From assembly GCA_014801535.1 (NCBI GenBank), contig JAAVEA010000013.1, positions 1 to 43,229 on the forward strand: a stretch of 43,229 nucleotides of DNA, in the 5' to 3' direction. Under the pieces are notes generated by a model. The model saw only the letters and a list, made by a program, of their open reading frames with translations, ran no database searches and had not been told where the DNA came from. Position 1 is the first letter of the stretch. Every line of letters starts with the position of its first letter. Positions 8,919 to 18,295 of this stretch are shown here, one piece after another. The position numbers were made by a program, and so were the translations under genes. This DNA is from Bacteroides sp. GTDB lineage: Bacteria; Bacteroidota; Bacteroidia; Bacteroidales; Muribaculaceae.

Positions 8919-9952
8919 CCCTGTTCTATCAACATCATGGCCGCCTTGATCTTGAGATCGGCGGTTTCATTCAAGACCCTGTCATAGCTTATAACACCTA
9001 CGGAACCCTCAATGACAGCCGAGACAATGTGCTGTGGGTTTGCCACGCGCTCACGGCAAGTTCCGATGTGGCCGATTGGTTTCCACACACCGTGGAGGAA
9101 GGCGCATGTCTCGATCCCACGAAATATTTTGTGATCTGCGCCAACATACTCGGCTCCCCTTACGGCACTGTCTCCCCGCTTCACCCCGATCCGGCTACAG
9201 GAAAACCCTATTACATGGATTTTCCCAAAGTGACCATCCGGGATATGGTCCATGCCCATGCCCTGCTTGCCGATCATCTGGGCATCGACCGTGTGAAAGC
9301 ACTTATAGGATGTTCGGTCGGAGGTTTCCAAGCCATTGAATGGGCTGCTCAGGAACCTGAGCGTTTCGAAAGAATGATACTTTGTGCCACAGATGCCAAG
9401 GCCACCCCCTGGACCATAGCTCTCGATGAAACACAACGCATGGCAATCAAGGCCGACAAAACCTATGGTGAACCGCGCCCGGATGCGGGAATGGCCGGAT
9501 TGGCAGCGGCAAGAGCCATCGGACTCATATCCTACCGCGGACCGGAAGGATACAATCACTCTCAGAAGGATGACGATGATATTCCGGCCGATGCCCTCCG
9601 CAGGGCCGTCACCTACCAGCGTCACCAGGGAGACAAACTATGCCGGCGATATAACGCCTACTCTTACATGACTATTCTCGATGCTTTCGACACCCACGAT
9701 ATAGGACGCGGCCGCGGCGGTGTGGCCAATACCCTCGCCCGGATCACAATTCCCACCCTCGTTGTCGGACTTACCACTGACATCGTGTTCCCTCCCGAAG
9801 ATATGCGGCGACTCGCCCGTCAACTCCCTAACGGCACATATGCGGAAATTTCATCTCCCTACGGACACGACGGATTTCTTATAGAAAGCGACCAGCTGAA
9901 CGCACTGTTTGTCCCTTTTATAGAATCAGATCTCCGCAAACCCTCTCTGTAA
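8915..9952 (+). CDS. metX: Homoserine O-acetyltransferase (MetX-type alpha/beta hydrolase)
   Basis: The 345-residue protein transfers an acyl group, normally acetyl from acetyl-CoA, to homoserine in methionine synthesis. The alpha/beta-hydrolase triad is visible: nucleophile S134 in GCSVGGFQAIEWA, D289 in LTTDIVFPP and H318 in YGHDGFLIE. The N-terminal NVLWVCHALT and ANILGSPYGTVSP stretches are also MetX-typical. An upstream in-frame extension exists, but ATG 8915, overlapping the antiporter stop by 4 nt, gives the standard N-terminus. The Cys before the nucleophile (GCS rather than GGS) is a small deviation. Whether the enzyme uses acetyl- or succinyl-CoA cannot be decided here. Coupling to a Na+/H+ antiporter gene is unusual for methionine genes. 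Confidence 0.9.
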   Translation: MTLFYQHHGRLDLEIGGFIQDPVIAYNTYGTLNDSRDNVLWVCHALTASSDVADWFPHTVEEGACLDPTKYFVICANILGSPYGTVSPLHPDPATGKPYYMDFPKVTIRDMVHAHALLADHLGIDRVKALIGCSVGGFQAIEWAAQEPERFERMILCATDAKATPWTIALDETQRMAIKADKTYGEPRPDAGMAGLAAARAIGLISYRGPEGYNHSQKDDDDIPADALRRAVTYQRHQGDKLCRRYNAYSYMTILDAFDTHDIGRGRGGVANTLARITIPTLVVGLTTDIVFPPEDMRRLARQLPNGTYAEISSPYGHDGFLIESDQLNALFVPFIESDLRKPSL

Positions 9953-10298
9953 GGGAGAACCAGCATTCTGATTAAATTACTAATTTTCAACATTATAAAA
10001 ATACACATGTCGCCCTCAGTCGGTGATATATAAAACTTATACAAATAATATTCAAAATAATTTTGGATTTTAAAATTATTTTCTTACTTTTGCTCACACA
10101 TTAGTTTATACCGTGAAAACCAAGACAATCAACCCCTGCAGTTATAACATTATTTAATTGTTTCTCTGCAATACGTCGACAAACTTCACGTTATATATCA
10201 ACCCTGACAACATCTTTACAACAGGAGATTAACCTGTTTTGGATCTATGTTCGGATACTGATATAACTAACCATAGTAACACATTATAACAATCGTAT
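9953..10298 (+). other. Intergenic region with promoter and long 5' leader
   Basis: It holds the promoter at 10062-10092 and then about 200 nt of AT-rich leader before the first exported-protein gene. Within the leader, ACAGG (10222-10226) pairs with CCTGT (10234-10238) followed by TTTTGG, a small hairpin of uncertain meaning. No gene is seen. Confidence 0.55.
10062..10092 (+). promoter_or_regulatory. Bacteroidetes-type promoter for the exported-protein cluster
   Basis: TTTG (10062-10065), 19 bp, then TACTTTTG (10085-10092) matches the -33/-7 consensus TTTG and TAnnTTTG. Transcription would start near 10098, leaving a leader of about 200 nt. Confidence 0.62.
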
Positions 10299-11948
10299 AT
10301 GAAAATTTCTACACTAACTAAAATGGCGGTCACGGGCACCTTCTTAGCCCTTGGCTCCTATTTTTCCACAGCCTCTGCCGAGGTGATCGATTTAGGCAAC
10401 CTTGAGCCCGGAGTGGAATATTCCTGGCAGAGATATAATACTGTAAAGGGTGAATACACCCCGTCTGTCACCGGTCCGGTGAAATTTATCTATAAAACGT
10501 CACCTCTTGTGCTTTACACCACCCCCGAACACACCGAGGGGACTGAAGTTTTCGGCACTCATTCTTATTCAGATACCGGACAGATAAGGGATTACGCCGA
10601 ATTGACAGCGGGCACAACATATTATCTTTACCATTCTTTCGCACCCGACGATAACACTTTGATAATTCATGAAGGATCCCAGGAGCTGAAGGTTACGAGC
10701 ACTTCCCCCTCTACAGATCCTGAAAGCAAAGACTACTACGGAGGGAAATTGTCGGTGAGCAACAACTTTTATGTTGATGTAAACTTCAATTACCCGATCA
10801 CTGTCGGAAACGTCTTTGTGGTAGCTCCCGACAACACCCGTGAAAGTGTGAGCACAATGGTTAACGGTAGCCAGGCAGAGTGTGACATCGCTCCCGCCAT
10901 GATGCTCCTCTACAAGGCAGGAAAGATCAAAGAGGGCGATGAGGTGACACTGCGCTTGCTTCAGGTCACTGATGCTTCCGACAAAAACAATAAATACAAT
11001 GGGAACGGACGCTGTGAAATCAACTTCACTGTTGCCGCCAAACCTCTTGAGCTCGTGGAAGTGATCGGTGCTGACCGCTCGTCGACAGAGAATATATTCA
11101 ACAGTTATTATCTCCCCGGTGATGAAAAGTCTCTCATAAAGCTTGTCTTCGATGGTCCGCTCTCCACCGAGAAGAACGCTGTGGCTTCAATTGAATATGG
11201 TGATAGCGATAACCTCGAGGTAGGTCTATATCATGAAAATATCAATGCTTCTCACGACGGCAATACCGCCACGTTCGATATGTCGGGCAAGCTTCGTCGT
11301 CCGATCGACATGCTTCCCTCTTCAGACTCGTCTACTCAGCCGGAAGCGCTTTACATGGCTTTCGGAAATATATTCTCACCCGACGGACAGCGCGCATATA
11401 CAGGGGTGAGATCAAACCCGACTTCCTTCGGAATGTCGTTCCTGGTAAATGTGCTTCAATACACCGTGGCGTGCGACTTCACTCCGATGCGTGGCACTGA
11501 TCTTATTTTCGGCCAGCCGATGGAGATATGGGTGATGAACGGTAATAAGATGGTTTACGACACTATCCGCTTCGAGTATACCGAAAACGGAGAGGATAAG
11601 TATTACGATATCCCTGAAGAGAACGTAACCGAAGAACCGGATCCGTATTCAGAAGACGCGATGATATATACCTTCAATATCCCCACCCTGAATTGCGACC
11701 CGGATACTCCGGTAAAGGTAAAGATGACAGGCATCGAATGTGCCGACGGTCTTGACCACTCCAATGACGTTTACGGTGAGTTCAAACAGGCCACAAGCGG
11801 TATAAACGATGTTGACTTTGCCGAATCTGGCATCTTCGATGTATACGACATCACCGGTGTACGTGTGCTGACCGGCGCCTGCAGTAATGATCTCTCTTCG
11901 CTTGCCAAGGGTATATATGTGATCAACGGCAAGAAAATAGTAAAATAA
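10299..11948 (+). CDS. Exported protein with T9SS-type C-terminal sorting tail
   Basis: The 549-residue product has a signal peptide (cleavage likely in STASA|EV, near residue 28) and a beta-rich body without a catalytic motif I recognise. The last about 45 residues (FDVYDITGVRVL...GIYVINGKKIVK) look like a type A sorting domain of the type IX secretion system. The VYDxxGRxV and GIYxIxGKKxVK segments are the diagnostic parts. This predicts Sec export, passage through the T9SS and attachment at the cell surface or release. Middle segments around residues 140-250 and 255-380 resemble Ig-like strands. It is the first of four consecutive exported genes. The ligand or activity is unknown. Confidence 0.78.
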   Translation: MKISTLTKMAVTGTFLALGSYFSTASAEVIDLGNLEPGVEYSWQRYNTVKGEYTPSVTGPVKFIYKTSPLVLYTTPEHTEGTEVFGTHSYSDTGQIRDYAELTAGTTYYLYHSFAPDDNTLIIHEGSQELKVTSTSPSTDPESKDYYGGKLSVSNNFYVDVNFNYPITVGNVFVVAPDNTRESVSTMVNGSQAECDIAPAMMLLYKAGKIKEGDEVTLRLLQVTDASDKNNKYNGNGRCEINFTVAAKPLELVEVIGADRSSTENIFNSYYLPGDEKSLIKLVFDGPLSTEKNAVASIEYGDSDNLEVGLYHENINASHDGNTATFDMSGKLRRPIDMLPSSDSSTQPEALYMAFGNIFSPDGQRAYTGVRSNPTSFGMSFLVNVLQYTVACDFTPMRGTDLIFGQPMEIWVMNGNKMVYDTIRFEYTENGEDKYYDIPEENVTEEPDPYSEDAMIYTFNIPTLNCDPDTPVKVKMTGIECADGLDHSNDVYGEFKQATSGINDVDFAESGIFDVYDITGVRVLTGACSNDLSSLAKGIYVINGKKIVK

Positions 11949-11985
11949 ATTTTCCTTAATATTTAACTAATTAATCAACAAGCTT

Positions 11986-14085
11986 ATGAGTCTTAAATCA
12001 TTACTGACCACGGTTGTGATTGCAGGAGCCGCCACATCGGCTTTTGCATTCCCCGAGCTGAAACTTTATCCTGCTCCCGGCACGGTGACAGATGTACAAT
12101 ACTTTGCATCTGTCAACATCTCCACCGCAAATGAGGATGAGGCTGTTTCCGTAGTGGACGATGCCACTGCTAAACCGTACCTTGAGAGTGTTGAAACAGG
12201 CGATGTGGTTAACTGCACCGAATTTTTTTATTTCGAGTTAGCTCAGGCCAATCTCCTGAAATTCGAAATTGCCGACATCACGGAAAATGGAGAATGGGAG
12301 CTCGTTTTCCCCGCAGGCTGTCTGAAAGATGGAGAAGGCAACCTCAATGAGAAACTTACCTACACCTATAATCTTGATGATCCTAATCTTGGTGCGGGAA
12401 ACTTTCCTCAGATCACTCTCGTGTCTTCAAATCCGGCCAACAACGCTCTTCTACCCACATGGGGCGGTTCACTTGACAAGGTGACTTTCGTTACATCCGA
12501 TGACTCAGCCGTAAACTATATCGATTGGTATCTTTACGACATCACCAATGGTGCAAGCGAATCTGAAAGAGAATGGATGACTCAGGGCAGCGAGAATAGA
12601 TTTGATCCCAACCGTGGAGACGGTGAAGATCAGTGGGCTGACGGCCTGTTTATCAGTGTAGCCGGTAATGCGAAACTTATTGAAGGCCGCACTTACCGTC
12701 TTACTCTTAGATTCTGCGGTATCGGCTATGATCCCGTAACCGGTAATTATCCCACCGACGTACAGATTGCCAAATCTACAGAACTTGAGACTTATCTCGA
12801 TTTCAGAGGTCAGACAAAGGGCACTGAATACAGCCCCTATATTGTAGAGAACGTTTCTCCGGATCCTGAGGTGTATGAATTCGACAATCTCGATATGCGT
12901 ACATTCTCAATCGTATATTCAGGACCCGTTAAACCTGAATCTTTCACTTATCCCATAGGTATGGGTGCCGGAACCTCTCCTGCAGGTGAAATTGCCGCCG
13001 GATCCGATCTTGATGCCGATGGCTGCGCAACAGTATGGGATTTCACTTTCGATGAGTCTGTGCTCAAAAGCGCACTCGGCGAGATTATGGTGACAATCAA
13101 GGCAAAAGACAAGGATGGCCTTTATGTGAAAGGTAACGCCGGTTATTCCACTGACGACTTCAACTACAACATCATGTGGAAAGCCAATGCAGGTGCTGAC
13201 CAGCTTACTTCTGTAGAGCCTGAAAATGAAGCTGTGGTTAAGGAGCTTTCATCTATCACCATCAGCAATGAAAAGAACAAAACTATGTTCCTTTCATACA
13301 ATGCTGCGGAAAAACCCGCTATCGTATCAAGAAACGGCACAACTGTACTTGACGATCCTACTTTCAGCGATGACGAGAAAACCGCCACATTCACATTCGA
13401 GACAATAACCGAGCCTGGCAATTACACTCTAATAATCCCGAAATATTATTTCAATATCGGTACAGAGTTCGAAGGCACTTCTTGTAACCGCACCACCTTC
13501 ACTTACACAATCGAAGGCGATGAGGAACCCGATACAGGCGTTGCAGAAGATCTGATCCCCACCGCATCAATCCAGGATAACGGCAGCTATGGCACTCTTA
13601 GCGAGATAGTGCTTACATTCTCTGAGACTGCGCTTAGCGATTTTGATTTTGAAACATGGGATCCTATTGCCCCCGGTACTCTTTACCGCGCGGTTGTCAC
13701 TTCAGCCCGCGACACTCAATTTGAAGAGATAGAGACAATCAACCCCAAAGCAAACGATGACTTCGAACCTAACGAATATACTTACACCTTCAGTAGTCCG
13801 CTTACTGAGAAGGGCACCTATAAATTCGTTATCGTAGCTAACCAATTCTACAATCAGGCTTATGATGAAAGCGGCCACGAGAAAGGAAGTGTGTCTCCGG
13901 AACTCGTATACAACTTCACGATAGGCGATGGAACAGGAGTTGAATCCATACTGACTGAAAACGGTGTTGCAAATGTTTACGACATCGCGGGACGCATGGT
14001 TCTTGAGAATGCTGACGCTGCTCAGATCAAGGCACTCAACGCAGGTGTATATATCATTAACGGCAAAAAATACGTTGTTAAATAA
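11986..14085 (+). CDS. Exported multi-Ig-like protein with T9SS-type sorting tail
   Basis: The 699-residue product has a signal peptide (cleavage near AFA|FP, residue 22). It carries a series of SbsA/Ig-like beta domains, each opening with a phrase such as SSNPANNALLP, VSPDPEVYEFDNLD or SVEPENEAVVKELS and closing with a ...Y.F/L.IP.... strand. The C-terminus (VANVYDIAGRMVL...GVYIINGKKYVVK) is again a type A T9SS sorting tail and is close in wording to that of the previous gene. The two genes are only 37 bp apart and probably cotranscribed. No enzymatic motif was found, so an adhesin, structural or binding role is an inference from architecture. An imperfect terminator follows. Confidence 0.8.
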   Translation: MSLKSLLTTVVIAGAATSAFAFPELKLYPAPGTVTDVQYFASVNISTANEDEAVSVVDDATAKPYLESVETGDVVNCTEFFYFELAQANLLKFEIADITENGEWELVFPAGCLKDGEGNLNEKLTYTYNLDDPNLGAGNFPQITLVSSNPANNALLPTWGGSLDKVTFVTSDDSAVNYIDWYLYDITNGASESEREWMTQGSENRFDPNRGDGEDQWADGLFISVAGNAKLIEGRTYRLTLRFCGIGYDPVTGNYPTDVQIAKSTELETYLDFRGQTKGTEYSPYIVENVSPDPEVYEFDNLDMRTFSIVYSGPVKPESFTYPIGMGAGTSPAGEIAAGSDLDADGCATVWDFTFDESVLKSALGEIMVTIKAKDKDGLYVKGNAGYSTDDFNYNIMWKANAGADQLTSVEPENEAVVKELSSITISNEKNKTMFLSYNAAEKPAIVSRNGTTVLDDPTFSDDEKTATFTFETITEPGNYTLIIPKYYFNIGTEFEGTSCNRTTFTYTIEGDEEPDTGVAEDLIPTASIQDNGSYGTLSEIVLTFSETALSDFDFETWDPIAPGTLYRAVVTSARDTQFEEIETINPKANDDFEPNEYTYTFSSPLTEKGTYKFVIVANQFYNQAYDESGHEKGSVSPELVYNFTIGDGTGVESILTENGVANVYDIAGRMVLENADAAQIKALNAGVYIINGKKYVVK

Positions 14086-14107
14086 AACAACCCCTTAAAT
14101 TAAGGTA

Positions 14108-14150
14108 TTCGGGGAAGATAAAGGCATTATCCAACCTTTTCTTTCCCGGA
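14108..14150 (+). terminator. Imperfect terminator-like hairpin
   Basis: TTCGGGGAAGATAAAGG faces CCTTTTCTTTCCCGGA with a 10-nt loop and a few mismatches. A short pyrimidine run follows. It lies 22 nt after the 699-residue protein gene. A second palindrome (CCTCCGG...CCGGAGG, 14188-14217) follows and resembles the GC-rich element at 40683-40808. Confidence 0.4.
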
Positions 14151-14266
14151 TTCCTCCCTAAAGACAGGTTGCGGATGCAATTTGTCACCTCCGGAGGATG
14201 GGGACATCCCCCGGAGGACCAATTAAAATAAGTTAAACAACCTTAAAAACCTAACAACAGTTTTAT

Positions 14267-17200
14267 ATGAACATCAAGACTATAGGGTTATTGCTAATGT
14301 CAAGCCTTGTGACTGTACCGGCCACATTGCAGGCTGCCGAGCAACCAACCTTCACTAAGTTGAGCGACGCCCAGAGAAACGGTCATCTCGACCGGGTGTC
14401 TGACAACGGTCGATGGGCTGTGGGCTATGCCAAGAGTCCTCTCGATCCCCTCGGATATTCATATCCTCGTCTTTATGATATCAAGAATAAGAAGATGACC
14501 TGGCTCTATAAGTCGGGTGAGGAGAATAGCGTGGCCAACATGATGGCGTGCGATGTTACCGACGACGGTAAAATCGTGGCCGGTCAGTATAAAGGGCTAC
14601 CTTCCATCTGGAAGGCCGACACTCAGGAATGGGTGGCGCTCCCTTATAGCGTAAGCAGGACTTATCCTATTGGAAAAGCTTCTCACATCACTCCCGATGG
14701 TAAATATGCAATCGGCACGGTAAGTTCCGCCGATCTATATACCGAAACCCTCGTGATGTGGGATCTCACCGGGGCGGAACCTAAAGAGATTACACCCGAT
14801 AACCTCCCGCTTCCTATCTCAATGTTTGGCACGCTTCAGGATATAAAGCAGATTCGTGCCACCGATCTTTCCCCCGACGGCAAGAAATTTATCGGTCTTG
14901 TCTGTTTCTCCTATGCAGGCGAAGCATGGACTTTCGTTTACGATATGGAGAAAAAAAGTTGGGAAGGTCTCGGCTACAATGTGACCGAAACATCCGACAA
15001 TGGTAAGGTGAAATATACCTTCACTCCCAAATATGAGGGCTACGGCTATCTCGAAGGAGGTGTTTTCTCTCCCGATGGGAAATCTATCGTAGGTGCGGCC
15101 TATACTTCTGATGAGGCTGATGCAGTATATTCTCTTGACCTCGAATCGGGTAAGGTGAATGTGCTCGGCGAATCGAACGGTATGCTTTTCGGTGGCGTTG
15201 ACGGGAATGGCGTGGTTTACGCATCCTCTCCCTCCTCAACCCCTATCCGCGACTGGTCGGCACTTGTCGGTAAATATTGGTACGACGTGAAGATGCTCGT
15301 CAAGCAGGTTTGGGATATCGACTGGCAAGGTAAAGTGTCGCAGGATAATTACGGTTTGAGCGGAACTTTCGCCTCGGCTTCTGCCGACGGAAAGGTGCTT
15401 CTGGCCGCAGATTATTCAAATGACCCTTACGACACATATGTTATTGAGCTTCCGGAATCTTTTGCTGAAGTGGCACCGAGAGTCAACCTTCTTGCCAATT
15501 ACGCTGTGAATCCGGTTAACAACGCTGCCTTCGCAGTTCTGAGTGAAGTGAAGGTGATGTTCGATCGTCAGATTGACGTTACCGGAGCATTCAACAGCGT
15601 GCAGCTTCTTGATGAGGCCGGCAATCCGGTGGCTGCCTCTATCAATGTTACTCGTGATGCCGGTGATGGCCGCTACCTCTCGGTTACATTCCGCAACCGC
15701 CGTCTGGATGTGGGTAAGAAATACACTGTGGTTATCCCGGCCAATATCTGCAACATAGCCGGTGATCCTGATCGTAAAAACGGCGAGATACGTGTTTCCT
15801 ACACCGGTCGTCCGCAAGCCCCTGTGACCATGACTTCGGTGTCGCCCGCTTCAGGAACGGCTATCACACGTATCAATTCGCAGGCCAATCCTATTTCAAT
15901 CACTTTTGACGCAGAGGTGGCACCCGTGGCTAAAAACGCAGGAGGGATGTATCTCTATCGCATCGGCGAGGATGGAAAGCGCGAGCGCATCACTACCCTC
16001 AACGGCTCGATCGAAGGGCGTGTGCTTTCAGTCTATCCGGTTATGGAACAGCGTCTTGCAAAAGGCTCTACATATGAAGTGGTGATTGAAGCAAACGCAG
16101 TGGCCGATATTTCAGGTGCCGATCCCAATGAAGAGATAGTGCTCTCTTATGAAGGTTCCTATATTCCCGAGCCTTCTATAGGTGCGGAAATTTTCTCCGA
16201 TAACTTTGACAGCGGACTTTCCGGTGAGAAATGGATGCTCTGGGACGGTGACGGACAAGAACCTAACTCCGAGATGCAGAGCTGGGGCTTCACAAGCGAA
16301 CTCCCCTGGTGGACCGCACGCGATGACGAAATGTCTACCGATATGGCTGCAGTGGCTCACTCTATGTTTGCAAGTCCGGCCGCTTCTGACGACTGGTTGA
16401 TCACTAATCAGCTTTTCATCAATGACGACACCGCAGTGCTTACATTCAAGTCGCAGAGCTACAAGGATGTGGGTGACCGTCTGAAAGTATACGTATATGC
16501 AACTGATGACATCATCACTGCTCTTACCGAAAATATCATGGACGACTTCCGTTATAAATCAGACCTCGTTTATGATGAAATCCAGACTCCGGGCGCAAGC
16601 GTGGATCTTCTTTCAGGCGACTGGAAAGACAACACCGTCAAGCTTGATAAATATGCAGGTAAAACCATTTATGTGGCTTTCCACAATGAAAACCGCAACA
16701 AGTCGGCTGTGTTTATCGAGGATGTGGCTGTGACCCGCGATATTAAATATTCATTGGTTAACCTTACTCCCGAGTCGGTTGTAGCTCAGGAAGAGACATC
16801 TGTTTCAGGTATCCTCACTGTTACCAGCAAGGCCGATACATATAAAGGGTATACTCTCACTCTTCGTGATGCCGAGGGTAAGGAGGTAAGCACTCTCAGC
16901 GATCCTGATGTAGAGATGTCGGAAGGATATACTTTGGAATATAAGTTCCCCGAGAATCTTCCTCTTTCTGTAGGTGCTGTGAACTTCTATTCAATCGACG
17001 TTAAGGTTGGAGATCTCACTGACAAGGTGGACTGCTATATCCAGGACCTCGCCATCAAGACTACCCGCAAGGTTGTGGTTGAGAAAATGACAGGTCAGGG
17101 TTGTCCTAACTGTCCGCTCGGAATAATCGCTCTTGACTACATCGAGAAGGATTTCAAGGATCAGGTGATTCCTCTTGCCTACCACTGCTACACCGGCGAC

Positions 17201-18073
17201 TCTTTCAATACGCCGAAGGCCAGTGCAATGAATCAGTTCCTCGGAATGAATGCAGCTCCATCAGCACGTGTGGACCGCGGTCCGATCGTAAACCCGATGA
17301 AGAGCCTTGAGGATATGTCTTATGTCTACAAGAACAATGGTCTCTGGTATGACTACGTGGCAGAAGAACTCAATTCTTTCGCTCCGGCAGACATTGAGAT
17401 CAGCGAGGTAAGCTTTGACGGCTCCAAGTTCAACACTTCGTTCGACATAAAGTATGCCCTTGACATGGAGAATGCCAACGTTAATGTGCTTCTCGTGATA
17501 AGTGAGAACGACCTCATTGGTAACCAGGACAACAATCTCTACATGACCACCAATGAAGTTCTCGGCGAATGGGGTAAAGGCGGAATGTATGGCAACTCTC
17601 AGAACCGTTACAAATTCAATGATGTGGTCCGCACATGGGAAGGAACCACAGTAAACGGTACCGGCGGCTTCGTGCCCGCAAGCATCCGCGGTGGTGAGAT
17701 TTACTCAGGTGAGATGTCGGCTGCCACAATCAACCGCATTCTCAACCCTCTCAACTGCGAAGCAACCGTAATGCTCATCGATGCAGAGACTGGTTTTGTG
17801 CTCAATGCCGACCGCAAGAAAGTAGGTTACATCTCAGGTGTTGAAGAGGTTATTTCTGAGCCGGAGTCTGTGAAAGTTGGTGTTGAGAACGGAGATGTTG
17901 TTGTCACCGTTCCGGGCGATGCAGATGTAAATGTGTTCCGTCTTGACGGCTCTATGATCTCCATAACCTCAGGAAATGGAATCATCACATGCCCCACTGC
18001 CGGCAATAAGGGTGTGGCAATCGTGATGGTGAAAACCAAGAACGGTATCGTTACCCGCAAGGTAATGCTCTGA
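14267..18073 (+). CDS. Large exported protein: propeller, Ig-like, choice-of-anchor and Omp28-type thioredoxin domains
   Basis: The 1268-residue protein begins with a signal peptide (cleavage near residue 23). Residues about 30-400 form repeats with SPDGK, TPDGK and ASADGK turns, typical of a PD40/WD40-like propeller. Residues about 405-625 hold two SbsA-type Ig-like domains. About 640-830 matches a choice-of-anchor J (MAM-like) jelly roll (DNFDSGLSGEKW...WLITNQLF). About 925-1190 resembles the Omp28-related thioredoxin-like domain, with the redox-type motif CPNC in MTGQGCPNCPLG. The end (VFRLDGSMIS...GIVTRKVML) is a T9SS-like sorting tail. Such proteins are exported surface proteins of unknown function. 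The leader AACCTTAAAAACCTAACAAC just upstream resembles that before the micro-ORFs at 36-37 kb. Confidence 0.8.
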   Translation: MNIKTIGLLLMSSLVTVPATLQAAEQPTFTKLSDAQRNGHLDRVSDNGRWAVGYAKSPLDPLGYSYPRLYDIKNKKMTWLYKSGEENSVANMMACDVTDDGKIVAGQYKGLPSIWKADTQEWVALPYSVSRTYPIGKASHITPDGKYAIGTVSSADLYTETLVMWDLTGAEPKEITPDNLPLPISMFGTLQDIKQIRATDLSPDGKKFIGLVCFSYAGEAWTFVYDMEKKSWEGLGYNVTETSDNGKVKYTFTPKYEGYGYLEGGVFSPDGKSIVGAAYTSDEADAVYSLDLESGKVNVLGESNGMLFGGVDGNGVVYASSPSSTPIRDWSALVGKYWYDVKMLVKQVWDIDWQGKVSQDNYGLSGTFASASADGKVLLAADYSNDPYDTYVIELPESFAEVAPRVNLLANYAVNPVNNAAFAVLSEVKVMFDRQIDVTGAFNSVQLLDEAGNPVAASINVTRDAGDGRYLSVTFRNRRLDVGKKYTVVIPANICNIAGDPDRKNGEIRVSYTGRPQAPVTMTSVSPASGTAITRINSQANPISITFDAEVAPVAKNAGGMYLYRIGEDGKRERITTLNGSIEGRVLSVYPVMEQRLAKGSTYEVVIEANAVADISGADPNEEIVLSYEGSYIPEPSIGAEIFSDNFDSGLSGEKWMLWDGDGQEPNSEMQSWGFTSELPWWTARDDEMSTDMAAVAHSMFASPAASDDWLITNQLFINDDTAVLTFKSQSYKDVGDRLKVYVYATDDIITALTENIMDDFRYKSDLVYDEIQTPGASVDLLSGDWKDNTVKLDKYAGKTIYVAFHNENRNKSAVFIEDVAVTRDIKYSLVNLTPESVVAQEETSVSGILTVTSKADTYKGYTLTLRDAEGKEVSTLSDPDVEMSEGYTLEYKFPENLPLSVGAVNFYSIDVKVGDLTDKVDCYIQDLAIKTTRKVVVEKMTGQGCPNCPLGIIALDYIEKDFKDQVIPLAYHCYTGDSFNTPKASAMNQFLGMNAAPSARVDRGPIVNPMKSLEDMSYVYKNNGLWYDYVAEELNSFAPADIEISEVSFDGSKFNTSFDIKYALDMENANVNVLLVISENDLIGNQDNNLYMTTNEVLGEWGKGGMYGNSQNRYKFNDVVRTWEGTTVNGTGGFVPASIRGGEIYSGEMSAATINRILNPLNCEATVMLIDAETGFVLNADRKKVGYISGVEEVISEPESVKVGVENGDVVVTVPGDADVNVFRLDGSMISITSGNGIITCPTAGNKGVAIVMVKTKNGIVTRKVML

Positions 18074-18082
18074 TAAAAAATT

Positions 18083-18157
18083 GAAGTCAGTTTGCTGACT
18101 TCTCCCTTAAGAGAGGGGATGAACGGAAATTCCGCTCATCCCCTCTATTTTATTTTA
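18083..18157 (+). terminator. Double hairpin terminator
   Basis: A first hairpin pairs GAAGTCAG with CTGACTTC (18083-18102). A second, stronger one (18112-18146) pairs AGAGGGGATGA with TCATCCCCTCT and extends inward through CGGAA/TTCCG. ATTTTATTTT follows. It separates the 1268-residue gene from the next one. Confidence 0.85.
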
Positions 18158-18207
18158 CATTATGAAAAAATTAAATAAAAGTAGATGAGTTTATGCAAAA
18201 AAAATAT

Positions 18208-18215
18208 TACATTTG
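18208..18215 (+). promoter_or_regulatory. -7 box before the 212-residue exported protein gene
   Basis: TACATTTG matches TAnnTTTG. The position 20 bp upstream holds GATG rather than TTTG, so the -33 box is poor. Transcription would begin near 18221, giving a leader of about 75 nt that contains a CCATG/CATGG hairpin at 18229-18243. Confidence 0.45.
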
Positions 18216-18295
18216 CATTGATAAGCGCTCCATGTATGCCATGGATCGGTTATTTGCACAAATGAATACAATTATAAATTATAAAACAGTATAAT

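Noticed and set aside
8858..9625. 255-codon open frame antisense to metX
   Set aside because: It is the mirror of a conserved enzyme gene and shows no protein family features.
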